Shown here: piece by piece, positions 17,147 to 25,912 of the stretch
Numbering within the stretch: the stretch's first letter is position 1
Layout of the letters: each line of letters begins with the position of its first letter
Notes under the pieces: generated by a model
The model's input: only the letters and a program-made list of their open reading frames with translations
What the model was told of the DNA's origin: nothing
Databases searched by the model: none
Source: Planctomycetota bacterium
GTDB lineage: Bacteria > Planctomycetota > Planctomycetia > Pirellulales > Lacipirellulaceae
DNA length: 64,000 bases
Direction of reading: 5' to 3'
Assembly: GCA_029259915.1 (NCBI GenBank)
Contig: JAJDED010000022.1
Span: 1-64,000 of the forward strand
Position numbers and translations under genes: made by a program

Positions 17147-18334
17147 ATGCGACCTGTTATTTTACTGATCGTTGTCTTCTCGCTGATGATTCTCTCGGCA
17201 CTTTGTCGGGCAGAACCGCTCTCCACTGATGTGGCACTCGCCAAGGCGGTCGAGTATCTCTGGGATCAGCAGGCGGAGGACGGGAGTTGGCGTAGTCCGC
17301 AGTATGGCGTTTTGCGAAGCGGCGAGGCGCTCACGCCGTTTGTACTTCATTCGCTGTTGCTCTCGATGGATAATGTGTCGAGCGAAGAATCGGACAAAGT
17401 GCTGCTCGCCGCTCGGTTTATTTTGGAGCATATCGACAAGGAAGGCGCCGTCGGTCGCTCCGATCCCGATATTCTGGAATACCCCGTTTACAGCACCGCC
17501 TACGCCATCGAATGTTTTAGGCGGATTCAAGCGTTTCGCGAACTGCTTGGCCCGGAGGGACACGGTGCGATTCAGAAAATGCAGGCGTTTCTCGTTGCGG
17601 CTCAGTATCAGGAGGCTAACGGTTTTTCCGAGACCGATGCCCCCTACGGTGGGTGGGGATTCAATGCGCCTGTGCGCCCCGGCGTGACGGCACACATGGA
17701 TATCGCCCACACTCGCAAAGCGCTCGCTGCTTTGCAGACTTTCGGCGACAAGTCCGTGTGCGAAGAACTCCGACAGCGTGCGGAAAAATTTCTCTGGCTC
17801 GTGCAAAAGCATCCCAGCGCATTGGCTGTTCAGCCGGTGCCGCATGGATTAGACAACCCACCGACCGGGCCTCCGCCCTTCGACGGCGGATTTTATTTTT
17901 CGCCCGTGGTTTTGGTCGCTAACAAAGCGCATTACGATCACGAAAACTATTGTTGGCGCAGCTACGCCACGGCCACGTGCGATGGAGTCCTGGCTTTGCT
18001 GGCAGCAGGCGTCGACCAGCGCGATCCACGGATTGTTGCAGCGGTGGACTGGTTGCGCGGTCACACCGACGTCGACTACCCGCAGGGAGTGCCGACCGAT
18101 CATCCCGAACCGTGGGGCGATGCCGTTCGCTTTTACCATTACTCGGTACGGGCCGAGGTTTATCGCAAGCTCGACTTTCCCGCCCAAGAGCGAGCCCGAC
18201 TGGCTAAGACACTCATCGAGCACCAACGGCCCGACGGCAGTTTCGTCAACACTGCAAGCCCGCTGATGAAAGAGGACGACCCGGTACTCTGCACAGCCAT
18301 GGCCGTGGTTGCACTGGCGAGCTGTACTCCTTAG
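17147..18334 (+). CDS. Exported prenyltransferase/squalene-oxidase-repeat protein, second of a pair
   Basis: 395 residues from the ATG at 17147, directly followed by a signal peptide (MRPVILLIVVFSLMILSALC). QW-type repeats include YLWDQQAEDGSWRS, APYGGWGF and LIEHQRPDGSFVNT. There is no DxDD catalytic motif. A start at 17072 would add 25 residues encoded by the preceding hairpin. It shares fold and export with the preceding protein but little sequence, so the pair is probably an old duplication or a heteromeric system. Confidence 0.8.
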   Translation: MRPVILLIVVFSLMILSALCRAEPLSTDVALAKAVEYLWDQQAEDGSWRSPQYGVLRSGEALTPFVLHSLLLSMDNVSSEESDKVLLAARFILEHIDKEGAVGRSDPDILEYPVYSTAYAIECFRRIQAFRELLGPEGHGAIQKMQAFLVAAQYQEANGFSETDAPYGGWGFNAPVRPGVTAHMDIAHTRKALAALQTFGDKSVCEELRQRAEKFLWLVQKHPSALAVQPVPHGLDNPPTGPPPFDGGFYFSPVVLVANKAHYDHENYCWRSYATATCDGVLALLAAGVDQRDPRIVAAVDWLRGHTDVDYPQGVPTDHPEPWGDAVRFYHYSVRAEVYRKLDFPAQERARLAKTLIEHQRPDGSFVNTASPLMKEDDPVLCTAMAVVALASCTP

Positions 18335-18448
18335 TTCTCGGTGCTCTGGGGAACAGGAAACTTTTTTCGAGTGACGAGAGTCTCATTTGCTATATTGTTT
18401 GCTCGTAGATTTCTTCTCTCGGGCCCCCGTAATTACGAGCTCGCAAAA

Positions 18449-19408
18449 ATGTCTCCCTTGCAATTTCCCTTCCCGCGTTCCGGTGGTTCGCGCACACAAA
18501 GCCGTTTTCCTTTTCCGTTGCCACAACGCAGACCCTCCTCCCAACCGGGACAACGGCGGCCCGTGTTCGGGCAATCTGGCGTCGGCAGTGGGCTGAAAAT
18601 GCGTCTGATTCTGGCGCTGGCGATCGCCGCGTTTGCTTTTCTGAGCTACTACGGCAAGCCCGGCGATATCAATCAAGTGACCGGCAAATCGGAGCGCGTG
18701 GCACTGACCGAAGAATCGCAGGAAATCCAGCTTGGCTTGCAAGCCGCCCCGGAAATGGTTGGGCATCATGGCGGGCCTTCGCGCAGTATTGCCGACCAAC
18801 AACGAGTGCAGATGATCGGGTTTCGTTTGCTCGACGCATTGGAAAAAGACCTTCGTGTCCAAAACCGGAGCAACCCGTATTACAAATCTTTTCAATTCAC
18901 ATTGCTTGCCGACCGACGCTCGGTAAACGCCTTCGCGCTGCCTGGAGGGCAGGTGTTTATCACTCACGCACTCTACGACCAACTGGAAACCGAAGGCCAA
19001 TTGGCCGGCGTGCTGGGACACGAAATTGGCCATGTGCTTGCCCGACATGGAAACAAGCGGATGGCCAAGCAAGGTTTGTTCCAAGGATTAGCCGGTGCGG
19101 TTGGCGTACTGGGCGGAGATCAGCGGAGTGCACAAATGGCGCAAATGGTTTCCTCAGTGCTCAGCATGAAGTATGGCCGCGAACACGAATTGGAATCGGA
19201 CCAGTGGGGTGTCCGGCTATGTCGATTTGGAGGGTACGATCCGCGGGCAATGATCGGTGTGATGGAAATCCTGGATCGGGCCACCGGCGGGCAAGGTCCT
19301 CCGGAGTTTTTCAGTACCCACCCGAAACCGGCCAATCGCGTCGAGTACATCAAAAAAGTCATCGCCGAAGAGTTTCCCAATGGAGTTCCCCCCGGATTGC
19401 GGCCATAG
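18449..19408 (+). CDS. M48-family zinc metalloprotease
   Basis: About 319 residues from the ATG at 18449. A short Pro/Arg/Gln-rich N-terminus is followed by one membrane segment (LILALAIAAFAFLSYYG) and the protease domain. The zinc site is LGHEIGHVLARHG, with the third ligand Glu in ELESDQWGVRL. The NAFALPGGQVFI strand is typical of the M48C (BepA/LoiP-like) branch, which acts in periplasmic protein quality control. An upstream in-frame ATG at 18341 is possible but adds an unlikely N-terminus. Confidence 0.9.
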   Translation: MSPLQFPFPRSGGSRTQSRFPFPLPQRRPSSQPGQRRPVFGQSGVGSGLKMRLILALAIAAFAFLSYYGKPGDINQVTGKSERVALTEESQEIQLGLQAAPEMVGHHGGPSRSIADQQRVQMIGFRLLDALEKDLRVQNRSNPYYKSFQFTLLADRRSVNAFALPGGQVFITHALYDQLETEGQLAGVLGHEIGHVLARHGNKRMAKQGLFQGLAGAVGVLGGDQRSAQMAQMVSSVLSMKYGREHELESDQWGVRLCRFGGYDPRAMIGVMEILDRATGGQGPPEFFSTHPKPANRVEYIKKVIAEEFPNGVPPGLRP

Positions 19409-19409
19409 G

Positions 19410-19889
19410 ATGGCATTACACGACACCCTTTGCATAATATCCGGAGGTCAGACCGGCGCCGATCGTGCGGCACTCGACTTTGCACTGCGCCATGGTATCG
19501 CGCACGGCGGTTGGTGCCCGCTGGGACGTAAAGCAGAAGATGGGCCGATTTGCTCCGTTTACCAATTGCAAGAGACCACCAGCCGCCGCTACGACCAACG
19601 CACGCGCTGGAACGTGCGCGATTCCGATGCGACGCTCTTGTTAACGATCAGTTCGGAACTCAGCGGAGGTACGGGTTTGACCTCACAAATCGCCGATCGC
19701 ACAAGCAAGCCGTGGCTGCATCTCTCGCGGGACACGTGTTCGAGTATCTCGGAAGCTAGCCAACAACTGCGCGATTTTCTTCGACAACACGAAGTGAAGC
19801 GACTCAATATTGCCGGCCCGCGCGCTTCGCAAGAACCGGAAATCGCTTCTTTTGTCGAAGCCGTGCTGACCGCGACAATATTGGATTAA
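19410..19889 (+). CDS. Putative molybdenum carrier-like protein (PF12694-type)
   Basis: 159 residues from the ATG at 19410, two bases after the M48 stop; an in-frame ATG at 19380 would overlap that gene. ISGGQTGADRAALDFA, GGWCPLGRKAEDG, TRWNVRDSDATLL and GGTGLTSQIA are characteristic of the Moco-carrier-like Rossmann family. No molybdenum-cofactor gene is nearby, so the biochemical role is uncertain. The tight spacing suggests cotranscription with the protease. Confidence 0.78.
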   Translation: MALHDTLCIISGGQTGADRAALDFALRHGIAHGGWCPLGRKAEDGPICSVYQLQETTSRRYDQRTRWNVRDSDATLLLTISSELSGGTGLTSQIADRTSKPWLHLSRDTCSSISEASQQLRDFLRQHEVKRLNIAGPRASQEPEIASFVEAVLTATILD

Positions 19890-19976
19890 ACCGAGTTCGC
19901 TCTTGTTTTTGCTGTCTAGGCCCGTAGGATTAGCGCAGAAAATCCTTGCCATGGAAGAAAACCAAAAGATCGCCCA

Positions 19977-20462
19977 ATGATTCAATTGCTCCTGTTATTT
20001 ACGCTCGTCCCACTCGTTGAACTGTGGCTACTGTTTCAGTTGAGTGGTGTGTTCGGTTTTTGGACGACTATCGCGGTCGTGCTTGGGACCGGAATGGTAG
20101 GCGCGGCCCTGGCGCGCTGGCAGGGTTGGCAAGCTCTGCACCGTGTACAGACTGAGATGCGGCAAGGGATGCTTCCCGCGCAGGCAATCGGCGATGGTGT
20201 GTTGATCCTCGCAGCCGGATTGCTTTTGATCACGCCGGGCGTATTGACCGATGTGCTGGGCCTATCGCTATTAATTCCACCACTACGCAAGCTGGCGATG
20301 AAAGCTGCGCGGCATTGGTTCACCACCCATGTGCGCGTAGAAACTCGCGAGTTTGATTTTGGCGAATCAGGCCAGCACCCACCGCAACGAGAAACCGTGG
20401 TCGACGCGCGCGTGATCGACGCGCATGTCATTGAGCCGTCAGGCGAGGACTCGTCTACTTAG
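19977..20462 (+). CDS. fxsA: FxsA family membrane protein
   Basis: 161 residues. The pattern of short membrane segments is that of FxsA: LLLLFTLVPLVELWLLF, FWTTIAVVLGTGMVGAALAR and ILAAGLLLITPGVLTDVLGL, with a soluble basic tail. In E. coli its overexpression relieves phage T7 exclusion; the normal role is unknown. The last eight bases overlap the convergent cytochrome c peroxidase gene. Confidence 0.88.
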   Translation: MIQLLLLFTLVPLVELWLLFQLSGVFGFWTTIAVVLGTGMVGAALARWQGWQALHRVQTEMRQGMLPAQAIGDGVLILAAGLLLITPGVLTDVLGLSLLIPPLRKLAMKAARHWFTTHVRVETREFDFGESGQHPPQRETVVDARVIDAHVIEPSGEDSST

Positions 20463-21867
20463 GCAAGCGTTCTCGCTCGACCTTGGGGAATTCTCCCAGC
20501 AGGCCCTCTGCCATAAAGTTGACCAGGTCCTGCTTCTCCTGGTCAGAAAGCTCAAGCTTCTTGACCTTTTCACTCAAATGGTCATTGGGATGACCCCCCT
20601 TGGCGTACCACTCGACAACTTCCATAAGCGTTGCTTGTGAGCCGTCGTGCATGTAGGGAGCCGTGAGCGACACGTTGCGCACGGTGGGCGTTTTGAACGC
20701 ACCCAGGTCTTTGTCGTCGCCCGTTTCTGAATTTCTTCCAATGTCTGGCTTCTCGGCCATCATCCCCACGCCCAGGTTGTGATACAGTTCGTCGGTAAAA
20801 TTCGCGCCGACGTGGCAAGCCGTGCAGCCGCTCTTGTCGCTGAAAAACAACTCACCGCCACGGATGGCGCTTTCGCTGATGGAATGCGCTTCGCTCGCCT
20901 GCCGCAATGCCATGTACTCGTTGTAGAGCTCTTCGTCCTCTTCCTTGAGTTCCTCGAGAATCTCAATGTCGTCGGCATACGCTTTTTCGAACGAGGCAAG
21001 TTGCTCGTAGTTATCCCAAGGAGCCGGCCCAGTGACCACGGCACGCTCGAAACTGGCGATTGCTTTGCCCACATTGTCGATCGTGACGCCGTCGCTAAAA
21101 ATCGCAGCAAATTGCTTCGAGTATCCTGAAATACCTTTGAGTGCTTCGACACATGCCTCGTGTGTATTGCCCATCTCGATTGGATTGGCAATCGGGCCCA
21201 CAGCTTGGGCTTCGAGCGATTCAGCACGGCCATCCCAAAATTGTGGTCCGCTGACGATGCGGTTGTAAGCGACCGGCGAATTGCGGCCGCCCATTTGGCC
21301 CTCGACACCAACACCAAACTGAGTGTCCTTGGCATAGCCATTTTCAGGATCGTGGCAGCTTGCGCAGCTGATGGTCCCGTCGACCGACAGCCGGGGATCG
21401 AAATAAAGTTGACGCCCTAATTCGATCTTCGCCCGCGTGAGGGGATTCTGGTCGATTCCCTGGATCTTGCCGGATCCTGCCGCCAGACCCAGTGGCAACT
21501 CGGGCTTGAGTATCGCATGACTTTTTACATCAGCCAACCAAGCGTCTATCTGGTCGTCGGTAAGTTCACCTTCGCCCGGAATGCCACCGAGCAAGTTTCC
21601 GCTTCCCAGTAAAACTGTTTCCATGCCAACCAGTTTAGCTGCCCGCAATTCGACCGGACTGACGCTAGGTTTTTTACTGGTTGCTTCTGTCGTGGTTATT
21701 GGCGCAGCATCGTCGGCTTTCTTGGTTTCCGAACCGGTTGTTGCCTGAGCCGCTGCGGCGGGCGCTTGTTGTTCCTCGGCAACTTCAACCTCTTGCTTCG
21801 GAAGATAGAGGTTTACCAGCAGCGCCACGGCAACAAACATAATCACGATCACTAGAAATCTACCCAT
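20455..21867 (-). CDS. Di-haem cytochrome c peroxidase family protein
   Basis: 470 residues. An N-terminal membrane anchor (about 4-22) is followed by an Ala/Thr-rich linker and two haem c sites, CASCH (168-172) and CTACH (348-352). LGRQLYFDPRLS, ISCASCHDP, NSPVAYN and FWDGRAESLEAQ are typical of the MauG/CcpA family. It should reduce H2O2 in the periplasm with electrons from a small cytochrome. An acidic insertion lies at about 296-325. The start overlaps the aquaporin gene by eight bases, implying translational coupling. Confidence 0.9.
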   Translation of the reverse strand: MGRFLVIVIMFVAVALLVNLYLPKQEVEVAEEQQAPAAAAQATTGSETKKADDAAPITTTEATSKKPSVSPVELRAAKLVGMETVLLGSGNLLGGIPGEGELTDDQIDAWLADVKSHAILKPELPLGLAAGSGKIQGIDQNPLTRAKIELGRQLYFDPRLSVDGTISCASCHDPENGYAKDTQFGVGVEGQMGGRNSPVAYNRIVSGPQFWDGRAESLEAQAVGPIANPIEMGNTHEACVEALKGISGYSKQFAAIFSDGVTIDNVGKAIASFERAVVTGPAPWDNYEQLASFEKAYADDIEILEELKEEDEELYNEYMALRQASEAHSISESAIRGGELFFSDKSGCTACHVGANFTDELYHNLGVGMMAEKPDIGRNSETGDDKDLGAFKTPTVRNVSLTAPYMHDGSQATLMEVVEWYAKGGHPNDHLSEKVKKLELSDQEKQDLVNFMAEGLLGEFPKVERERLPK

Positions 21868-22588
21868 CGTCTTCGCTTTCCATCAATATGTTGTTGTAAA
21901 TTAAAGCCGCGACCACCGCCCCGGCAATAGGAGCCGCCCAATAGCACCAGTGCAAGTCGAACGCGCCTTCTCCTCCGGTGAATTGGTGAACCAAGGCGGG
22001 CCCAAACGAACGAGCGGGATTCATCGACGCACCAGTAACCGCACCGCCGGCCAGGATGTCGAACGTCACCGTCAAACCGATGCCCAGTCCGCCGATCTTT
22101 ACGGCTTTGCCACGTTCGTCGACTGCCGTGCCAAAAATGGCTGTCATTAACAGGAAAGTGAGGACGAACTCCACTCCGAGCAAGATCGGTAGGGTCACCC
22201 ACGCTCCCTCGGTCCCCGGCATTTTCCCCGGCAGTGGAATGCCGAGCTTGGCGGCGGAGACCGCCGCTTCGGGAAAGAACGAGTGACATGCCCAAGCGGC
22301 GATCGAAGCACCGACCAATTGTGCCAAGATATATTGAACTGCTGTATCAAATTTGATTCGCCCAGTGACTAAGAAACCCATCGTTACGGCCGGATTGACG
22401 TGGGCACCACTGATTCCGCCAAATGCGTTTACCGCCACCGAAAGAGCCAACCCATGCGCAAGGGCAATCCCTACGATGCCTGCGCCGCTATTGATCGGAT
22501 CCTGCGTGGAAAGAATCGCGGCTATCCCCGCAAAACACAGAAAAAAAGTCCCAATTGCCTCGGCCACCAAACATTTTGAAGTGTTCAT
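21860..22588 (-). CDS. Aquaporin / MIP family channel
   Basis: 242 residues and six membrane segments with two half-helix NPA motifs, GAHVNPAVT and GASMNPARS; an Arg follows the second NPA as in the selectivity filter. Length and sequence resemble the AqpZ/plant-TIP side of the family rather than longer glycerol facilitators. Members conduct water, and some conduct H2O2 or small solutes. AAGGA lies 11 bases before the ATG. It stands between tpx and the cytochrome c peroxidase gene. Confidence 0.92.
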   Translation of the reverse strand: MNTSKCLVAEAIGTFFLCFAGIAAILSTQDPINSGAGIVGIALAHGLALSVAVNAFGGISGAHVNPAVTMGFLVTGRIKFDTAVQYILAQLVGASIAAWACHSFFPEAAVSAAKLGIPLPGKMPGTEGAWVTLPILLGVEFVLTFLLMTAIFGTAVDERGKAVKIGGLGIGLTVTFDILAGGAVTGASMNPARSFGPALVHQFTGGEGAFDLHWCYWAAPIAGAVVAALIYNNILMESEDDG

Positions 22589-22637
22589 CGGTTAAGTAAT
22601 CCTTACGGTTTCGCTGAAACTCGTATTGCGGCCAGAC

Positions 22638-23156
22638 TTACAATTGTTCTTTCACCGCGGCCAACGCGGTATCGTAATTCGGTTCGTCCGTCACTTCGGG
22701 AACCACCTCGGCATAGGTCACCTTGCCGTTGGCATCGAGCACAAAAATTGCTCGGCACATAATCTTCAGTTCCTCGATCAGTGTGCCCCAATTTTGACCG
22801 AAGCTGCGATCCTGATAATCGCTGGCCGAGCGAATGTTGGTAATGTCCTCTGCCCCGCAAAAGCGGTTCATCGCAAACGGCAGATCGAGGCTCACGGTCA
22901 ATGCGTTGATCGAATCGCCAAACTGCCCTAAGGACTCATTGAATTTTTTGGTCTGCATTGCACAAACGGGGGTGTCCAGCGAAGGAAGCACGCTTAGGAT
23001 CGTGGGCTTCCCTTGTACGTCGGACAACGTGATTTGTTGCATACCATCTTGAAAGTAGTGCAATTGAAAATCGGGGGCCTGTTGACCAACGCTGACTGCT
23101 TCGCCAGCGAGGGTCAGTGGATTGCCTTTGAAAGTGACGGCTCCGGAACGTGACAT
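22638..23156 (-). CDS. tpx: Thiol peroxidase Tpx
   Basis: 172 residues, the standard length. The peroxidatic cysteine C65 is in PSLDTPVCAMQ and the resolving cysteine C100 is in NRFCGAED, as in E. coli Tpx. It reduces H2O2 and organic peroxides using thioredoxin and is cytoplasmic. It is the first gene of a three-gene minus-strand run with the aquaporin (49-base gap) and cytochrome c peroxidase, suggesting a peroxide-related operon. Confidence 0.96.
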   Translation of the reverse strand: MSRSGAVTFKGNPLTLAGEAVSVGQQAPDFQLHYFQDGMQQITLSDVQGKPTILSVLPSLDTPVCAMQTKKFNESLGQFGDSINALTVSLDLPFAMNRFCGAEDITNIRSASDYQDRSFGQNWGTLIEELKIMCRAIFVLDANGKVTYAEVVPEVTDEPNYDTALAAVKEQL

Positions 23157-23543
23157 GATTTTTGGTACCTTATTGGATAGCTGAAATTGGAATGGCTTTT
23201 ATTGATGGTTGCGCGGCGAATGAATCCCGTCGCTAGCATTTCACTCGCTAAATTCGGGCTTCCGTTGGGCGCCCTGGGTTCATTAGTAGCGCAAGAGTCA
23301 ATAAGCTGACTGAGCCCTCCAGTATCGGCTTTTGACCCTAGGTTTCAAGTGGTGCGAGATGGGCAGCGCCGGTTGCCCGCAAGGGAGTCGCCGCGTTCGA
23401 GAAATGGGACGCGGAATTACGTGATCGGGCAGGTTCGCGCCGATCCGAGAGAAACCTCTTGGACAGATATTGGCTAAGCCGCAAGCGGCAGGTCGCTTGC
23501 GGCTTAGCGGAGAAGCCAAAAAGTGGTGTGTTCCAACGGTCTG
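23157..23543. other. Intergenic region without a supported gene
   Basis: The 387-base gap upstream of tpx contains the strong hairpin at 23473-23508 and a weaker GGGCA/TGCCC pair near 23356-23373. A 73-codon minus-strand frame (23298-23519) runs through the hairpin and looks non-coding. The tpx promoter should lie at its low end, but I could not define it. Confidence 0.6.
23473..23508. repeat. Perfect 14-bp hairpin
   Basis: GCTAAGCCGCAAGC (23473-23486), an eight-base loop and GCTTGCGGCTTAGC (23495-23508) form a perfect stem. There is no T tract. It lies about 35 bases after the stop of the minus-strand TPR-like gene, so it may act as an RNA 3' end or be a dispersed palindromic repeat. Confidence 0.8.
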
Positions 23544-25691
23544 CTAGCGCCGTTGCAGCGATTTCTCCCCGTCGGCAATCTTTTTTGCCAATCGGGTATA
23601 TTTCTCAGCGGGCTCAGACTGTCCTTGAGCCTCGTACATCGCGGCGAGATTTCCATAGGGGACACCTAGCGACTCTTTGGTCAACAAGCCGCTTTCCACG
23701 GCCTGTTCGATCAAGTCAACGCCCAGCTGTGTAAGCTCCACAGCCCGCTCTCGACTACCGGCATGCCAATAGGAAACACCCATGCTTACCAAGGCATCGC
23801 CATGCTGTTGGGGTCCCGCCATAGTCGTTACGGGAACCGGGTTAATCAGCCGATCTGCAGCACGATCGTACCACTGGCACGCCTCCGTGTGATCGTCGAA
23901 GTGGACTGCATGCACGGCACCAATCTGGAAATACAACCGGCCCATCAGATAAGCCGTGTCGGGCAGTTCGTCGCGATCTTTGGCGAGTGCGGCTAGGTTT
24001 TCCTCTGCCAGAGCACAAAGCTCCAGCGCACTGTCCGGTTCGCTGCGGCGGTGCTCAATCTGGGCCGCCTGAAAATATGCGAGCCCCAGGTTCCAGTCGT
24101 AAACATCTCGCAACAGCGGGTCGTCTGTAAGGTTTCGCAATTCGGCCACGGTCTGTTCAGCTTCTTCGATCCATAGCTCGGGAGCTACGGGAGGATCGAG
24201 ATGAGCCGACGTTGTTAGCGCGTTGATCGCCACTTCCAACCGAAGAGGCAAGTGCTGGTTGTCGTTTAAGATCAGCTCCTCGGAAAGAGCCGAAGCACGC
24301 TCGATCCACTGTGGGACCGTCTGATCTTTCTGATCCCATTCACCTCTGGAAATAAGAACTGCCATATCCAAATGGGTGTCGACCAACAATTTTTTTGCGG
24401 CCATGCGGATTTTTGTGTCTTCGTGGGTCGCTAGACCATCGGCAATTTCAATCGCTTTGTTGATCAAGGGTACCGCGCGCTCTGCCACGGTACTGGAACC
24501 CAGAGACGCTAGTAATCCCATCTCTTCGAGCGCTTGTGCTCGCACAATCGCGTCGATCGCTGGTGATTCAAGCACCATTCGGACCTGATCCGCGGCAATA
24601 TCGTAGCGTGCGAGCTTCCGCAAACACTTTGCGTGTTGCAGGCGGTAGACATTATTGTGCGGATCGAGTTCAACCGCTTCGGCTGCATAGCGCTCAGCCG
24701 TCACCGCCTTACCAATCTGTAGCGAAAGGTCGGAGAGCAACCATTTTGCATGTGCAGAATCGTGATCGAATTGCAGCGCCTGTTTCAGATCCTGGATGGA
24801 ATGCGACAAATCGCGGCGCATTTCGTTTTCTGCCCGTAGCAAAAACGCTGCTGCCTTGATCGGCTGGATGATTATCCTGTCGACAGAATAGGAAATCTCC
24901 GACGTAGGAGTTCCGGCGAGGTCGCTGACGATCGATGCACGATCTTCAGACGAAACTCGTAGTACAACGCCCCGTTCGGGATAAACCTGCGCAACGGGAG
25001 TTCCTGCGGAATCGGTCAATGTGGTAGGACGTATCGCAAGCATGCCCAGCTTCGACACAAGCTTCTCGGCAGAAAGCGGTCGAGGAAGCTCCACGACGAC
25101 TGCATCCACCACGTCACCATCGAATTGCACATGCACCGCCTCGAGCTTGTCGAAGCGGTAGTCGAGTTCCTGCGCGGTAGTCTCTTCATTGCGCGGGTCG
25201 CCCCAGGTGTGCAATACGTCGATTCGAGTCGAAATTCCGGGCGTAATTTTATGAAAATTCAAAACTTCCGTAGCCGGTAACGCCTCGGTCGAATTTTCTC
25301 CGGTTGACGAGGAAAGCCGCCTAACCATGGACTTACCCCGCAAGGCATGCATGCCGCGAGAAGAAATCGGCTCCGCCAAATCGGGCACCGCTTGATTGGC
25401 GATCGGATCGGCAAGATCGGGTTCATATTCCGAAACCACGGCAATGGGTTCAAGCTCGTTGTCCAAATTTGCCGTGCTACTTGTGGCCTGCTCGTTACCG
25501 GTACTCTTGGCATTAGAAACGACAATCGACTGTTCCGGCGTTGCTTTTCTGGCACAATCTTCACCCGCCACGTCACTCTCGGCGTGTACGAGTCCTGTGC
25601 CTAAAAGAGTCCATAGCGTCGTTGCCAGCAGCGCAGCCTCAACTCGCCTTGCGCAGCAGCAAGCGCCTCCCCGAAAATACCCCCCTACCAT
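23544..25691 (-). CDS. Exported protein with TPR-like repeats, unknown function
   Basis: About 715 residues from the ATG at 25691, chosen because GAGGAGGAGGA precedes it by about five bases; an ATG at 25721 lies upstream. A signal peptide includes a Cys-rich stretch (ACCCARR) and a hydrophobic core (LLATTLWTLLGTGLVHA). Residues about 130-260 form an unrecognised alpha/beta region (THGDPRNEET-like HTWGDPRNEE). From about 275 onwards are helical TPR-like repeats such as HAKWLLSDLSLQIGKAVTAE and YGNLAAMYEAQGQSEPAEKY. It is probably a periplasmic scaffold; no enzymatic motif is seen. Confidence 0.75.
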   Translation of the reverse strand: MVGGYFRGGACCCARRVEAALLATTLWTLLGTGLVHAESDVAGEDCARKATPEQSIVVSNAKSTGNEQATSSTANLDNELEPIAVVSEYEPDLADPIANQAVPDLAEPISSRGMHALRGKSMVRRLSSSTGENSTEALPATEVLNFHKITPGISTRIDVLHTWGDPRNEETTAQELDYRFDKLEAVHVQFDGDVVDAVVVELPRPLSAEKLVSKLGMLAIRPTTLTDSAGTPVAQVYPERGVVLRVSSEDRASIVSDLAGTPTSEISYSVDRIIIQPIKAAAFLLRAENEMRRDLSHSIQDLKQALQFDHDSAHAKWLLSDLSLQIGKAVTAERYAAEAVELDPHNNVYRLQHAKCLRKLARYDIAADQVRMVLESPAIDAIVRAQALEEMGLLASLGSSTVAERAVPLINKAIEIADGLATHEDTKIRMAAKKLLVDTHLDMAVLISRGEWDQKDQTVPQWIERASALSEELILNDNQHLPLRLEVAINALTTSAHLDPPVAPELWIEEAEQTVAELRNLTDDPLLRDVYDWNLGLAYFQAAQIEHRRSEPDSALELCALAEENLAALAKDRDELPDTAYLMGRLYFQIGAVHAVHFDDHTEACQWYDRAADRLINPVPVTTMAGPQQHGDALVSMGVSYWHAGSRERAVELTQLGVDLIEQAVESGLLTKESLGVPYGNLAAMYEAQGQSEPAEKYTRLAKKIADGEKSLQRR

Positions 25692-25912
25692 GGAATCCTC
25701 CTCCTCAACATGCCAGACCAACTTGGATCCGCATGCGAATCGTTATTTTGTCGCTTGGCACAATCAAACTGGAATAGAAGCGCAAAATGCGTCAGTGCGC
25801 ATCACGCTATCGTCCCTTATCGGTCCCAGGGGTTGCACACATCGCAACAAATATGCCAATTACGTAGAAAAGAGCGCCGTTTCGCATGCATTGCTGTCGC
25901 GTCGAAAGCGAC

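Noticed and set aside
15713-18334. Hopanoid or squalene cyclases
   Set aside because: Both proteins are exported and lack the DxDD motif.
23298-23519. Minus-strand 73-codon frame in the tpx upstream region
   Set aside because: It is encoded partly by the 14-bp hairpin and has no coding signature.
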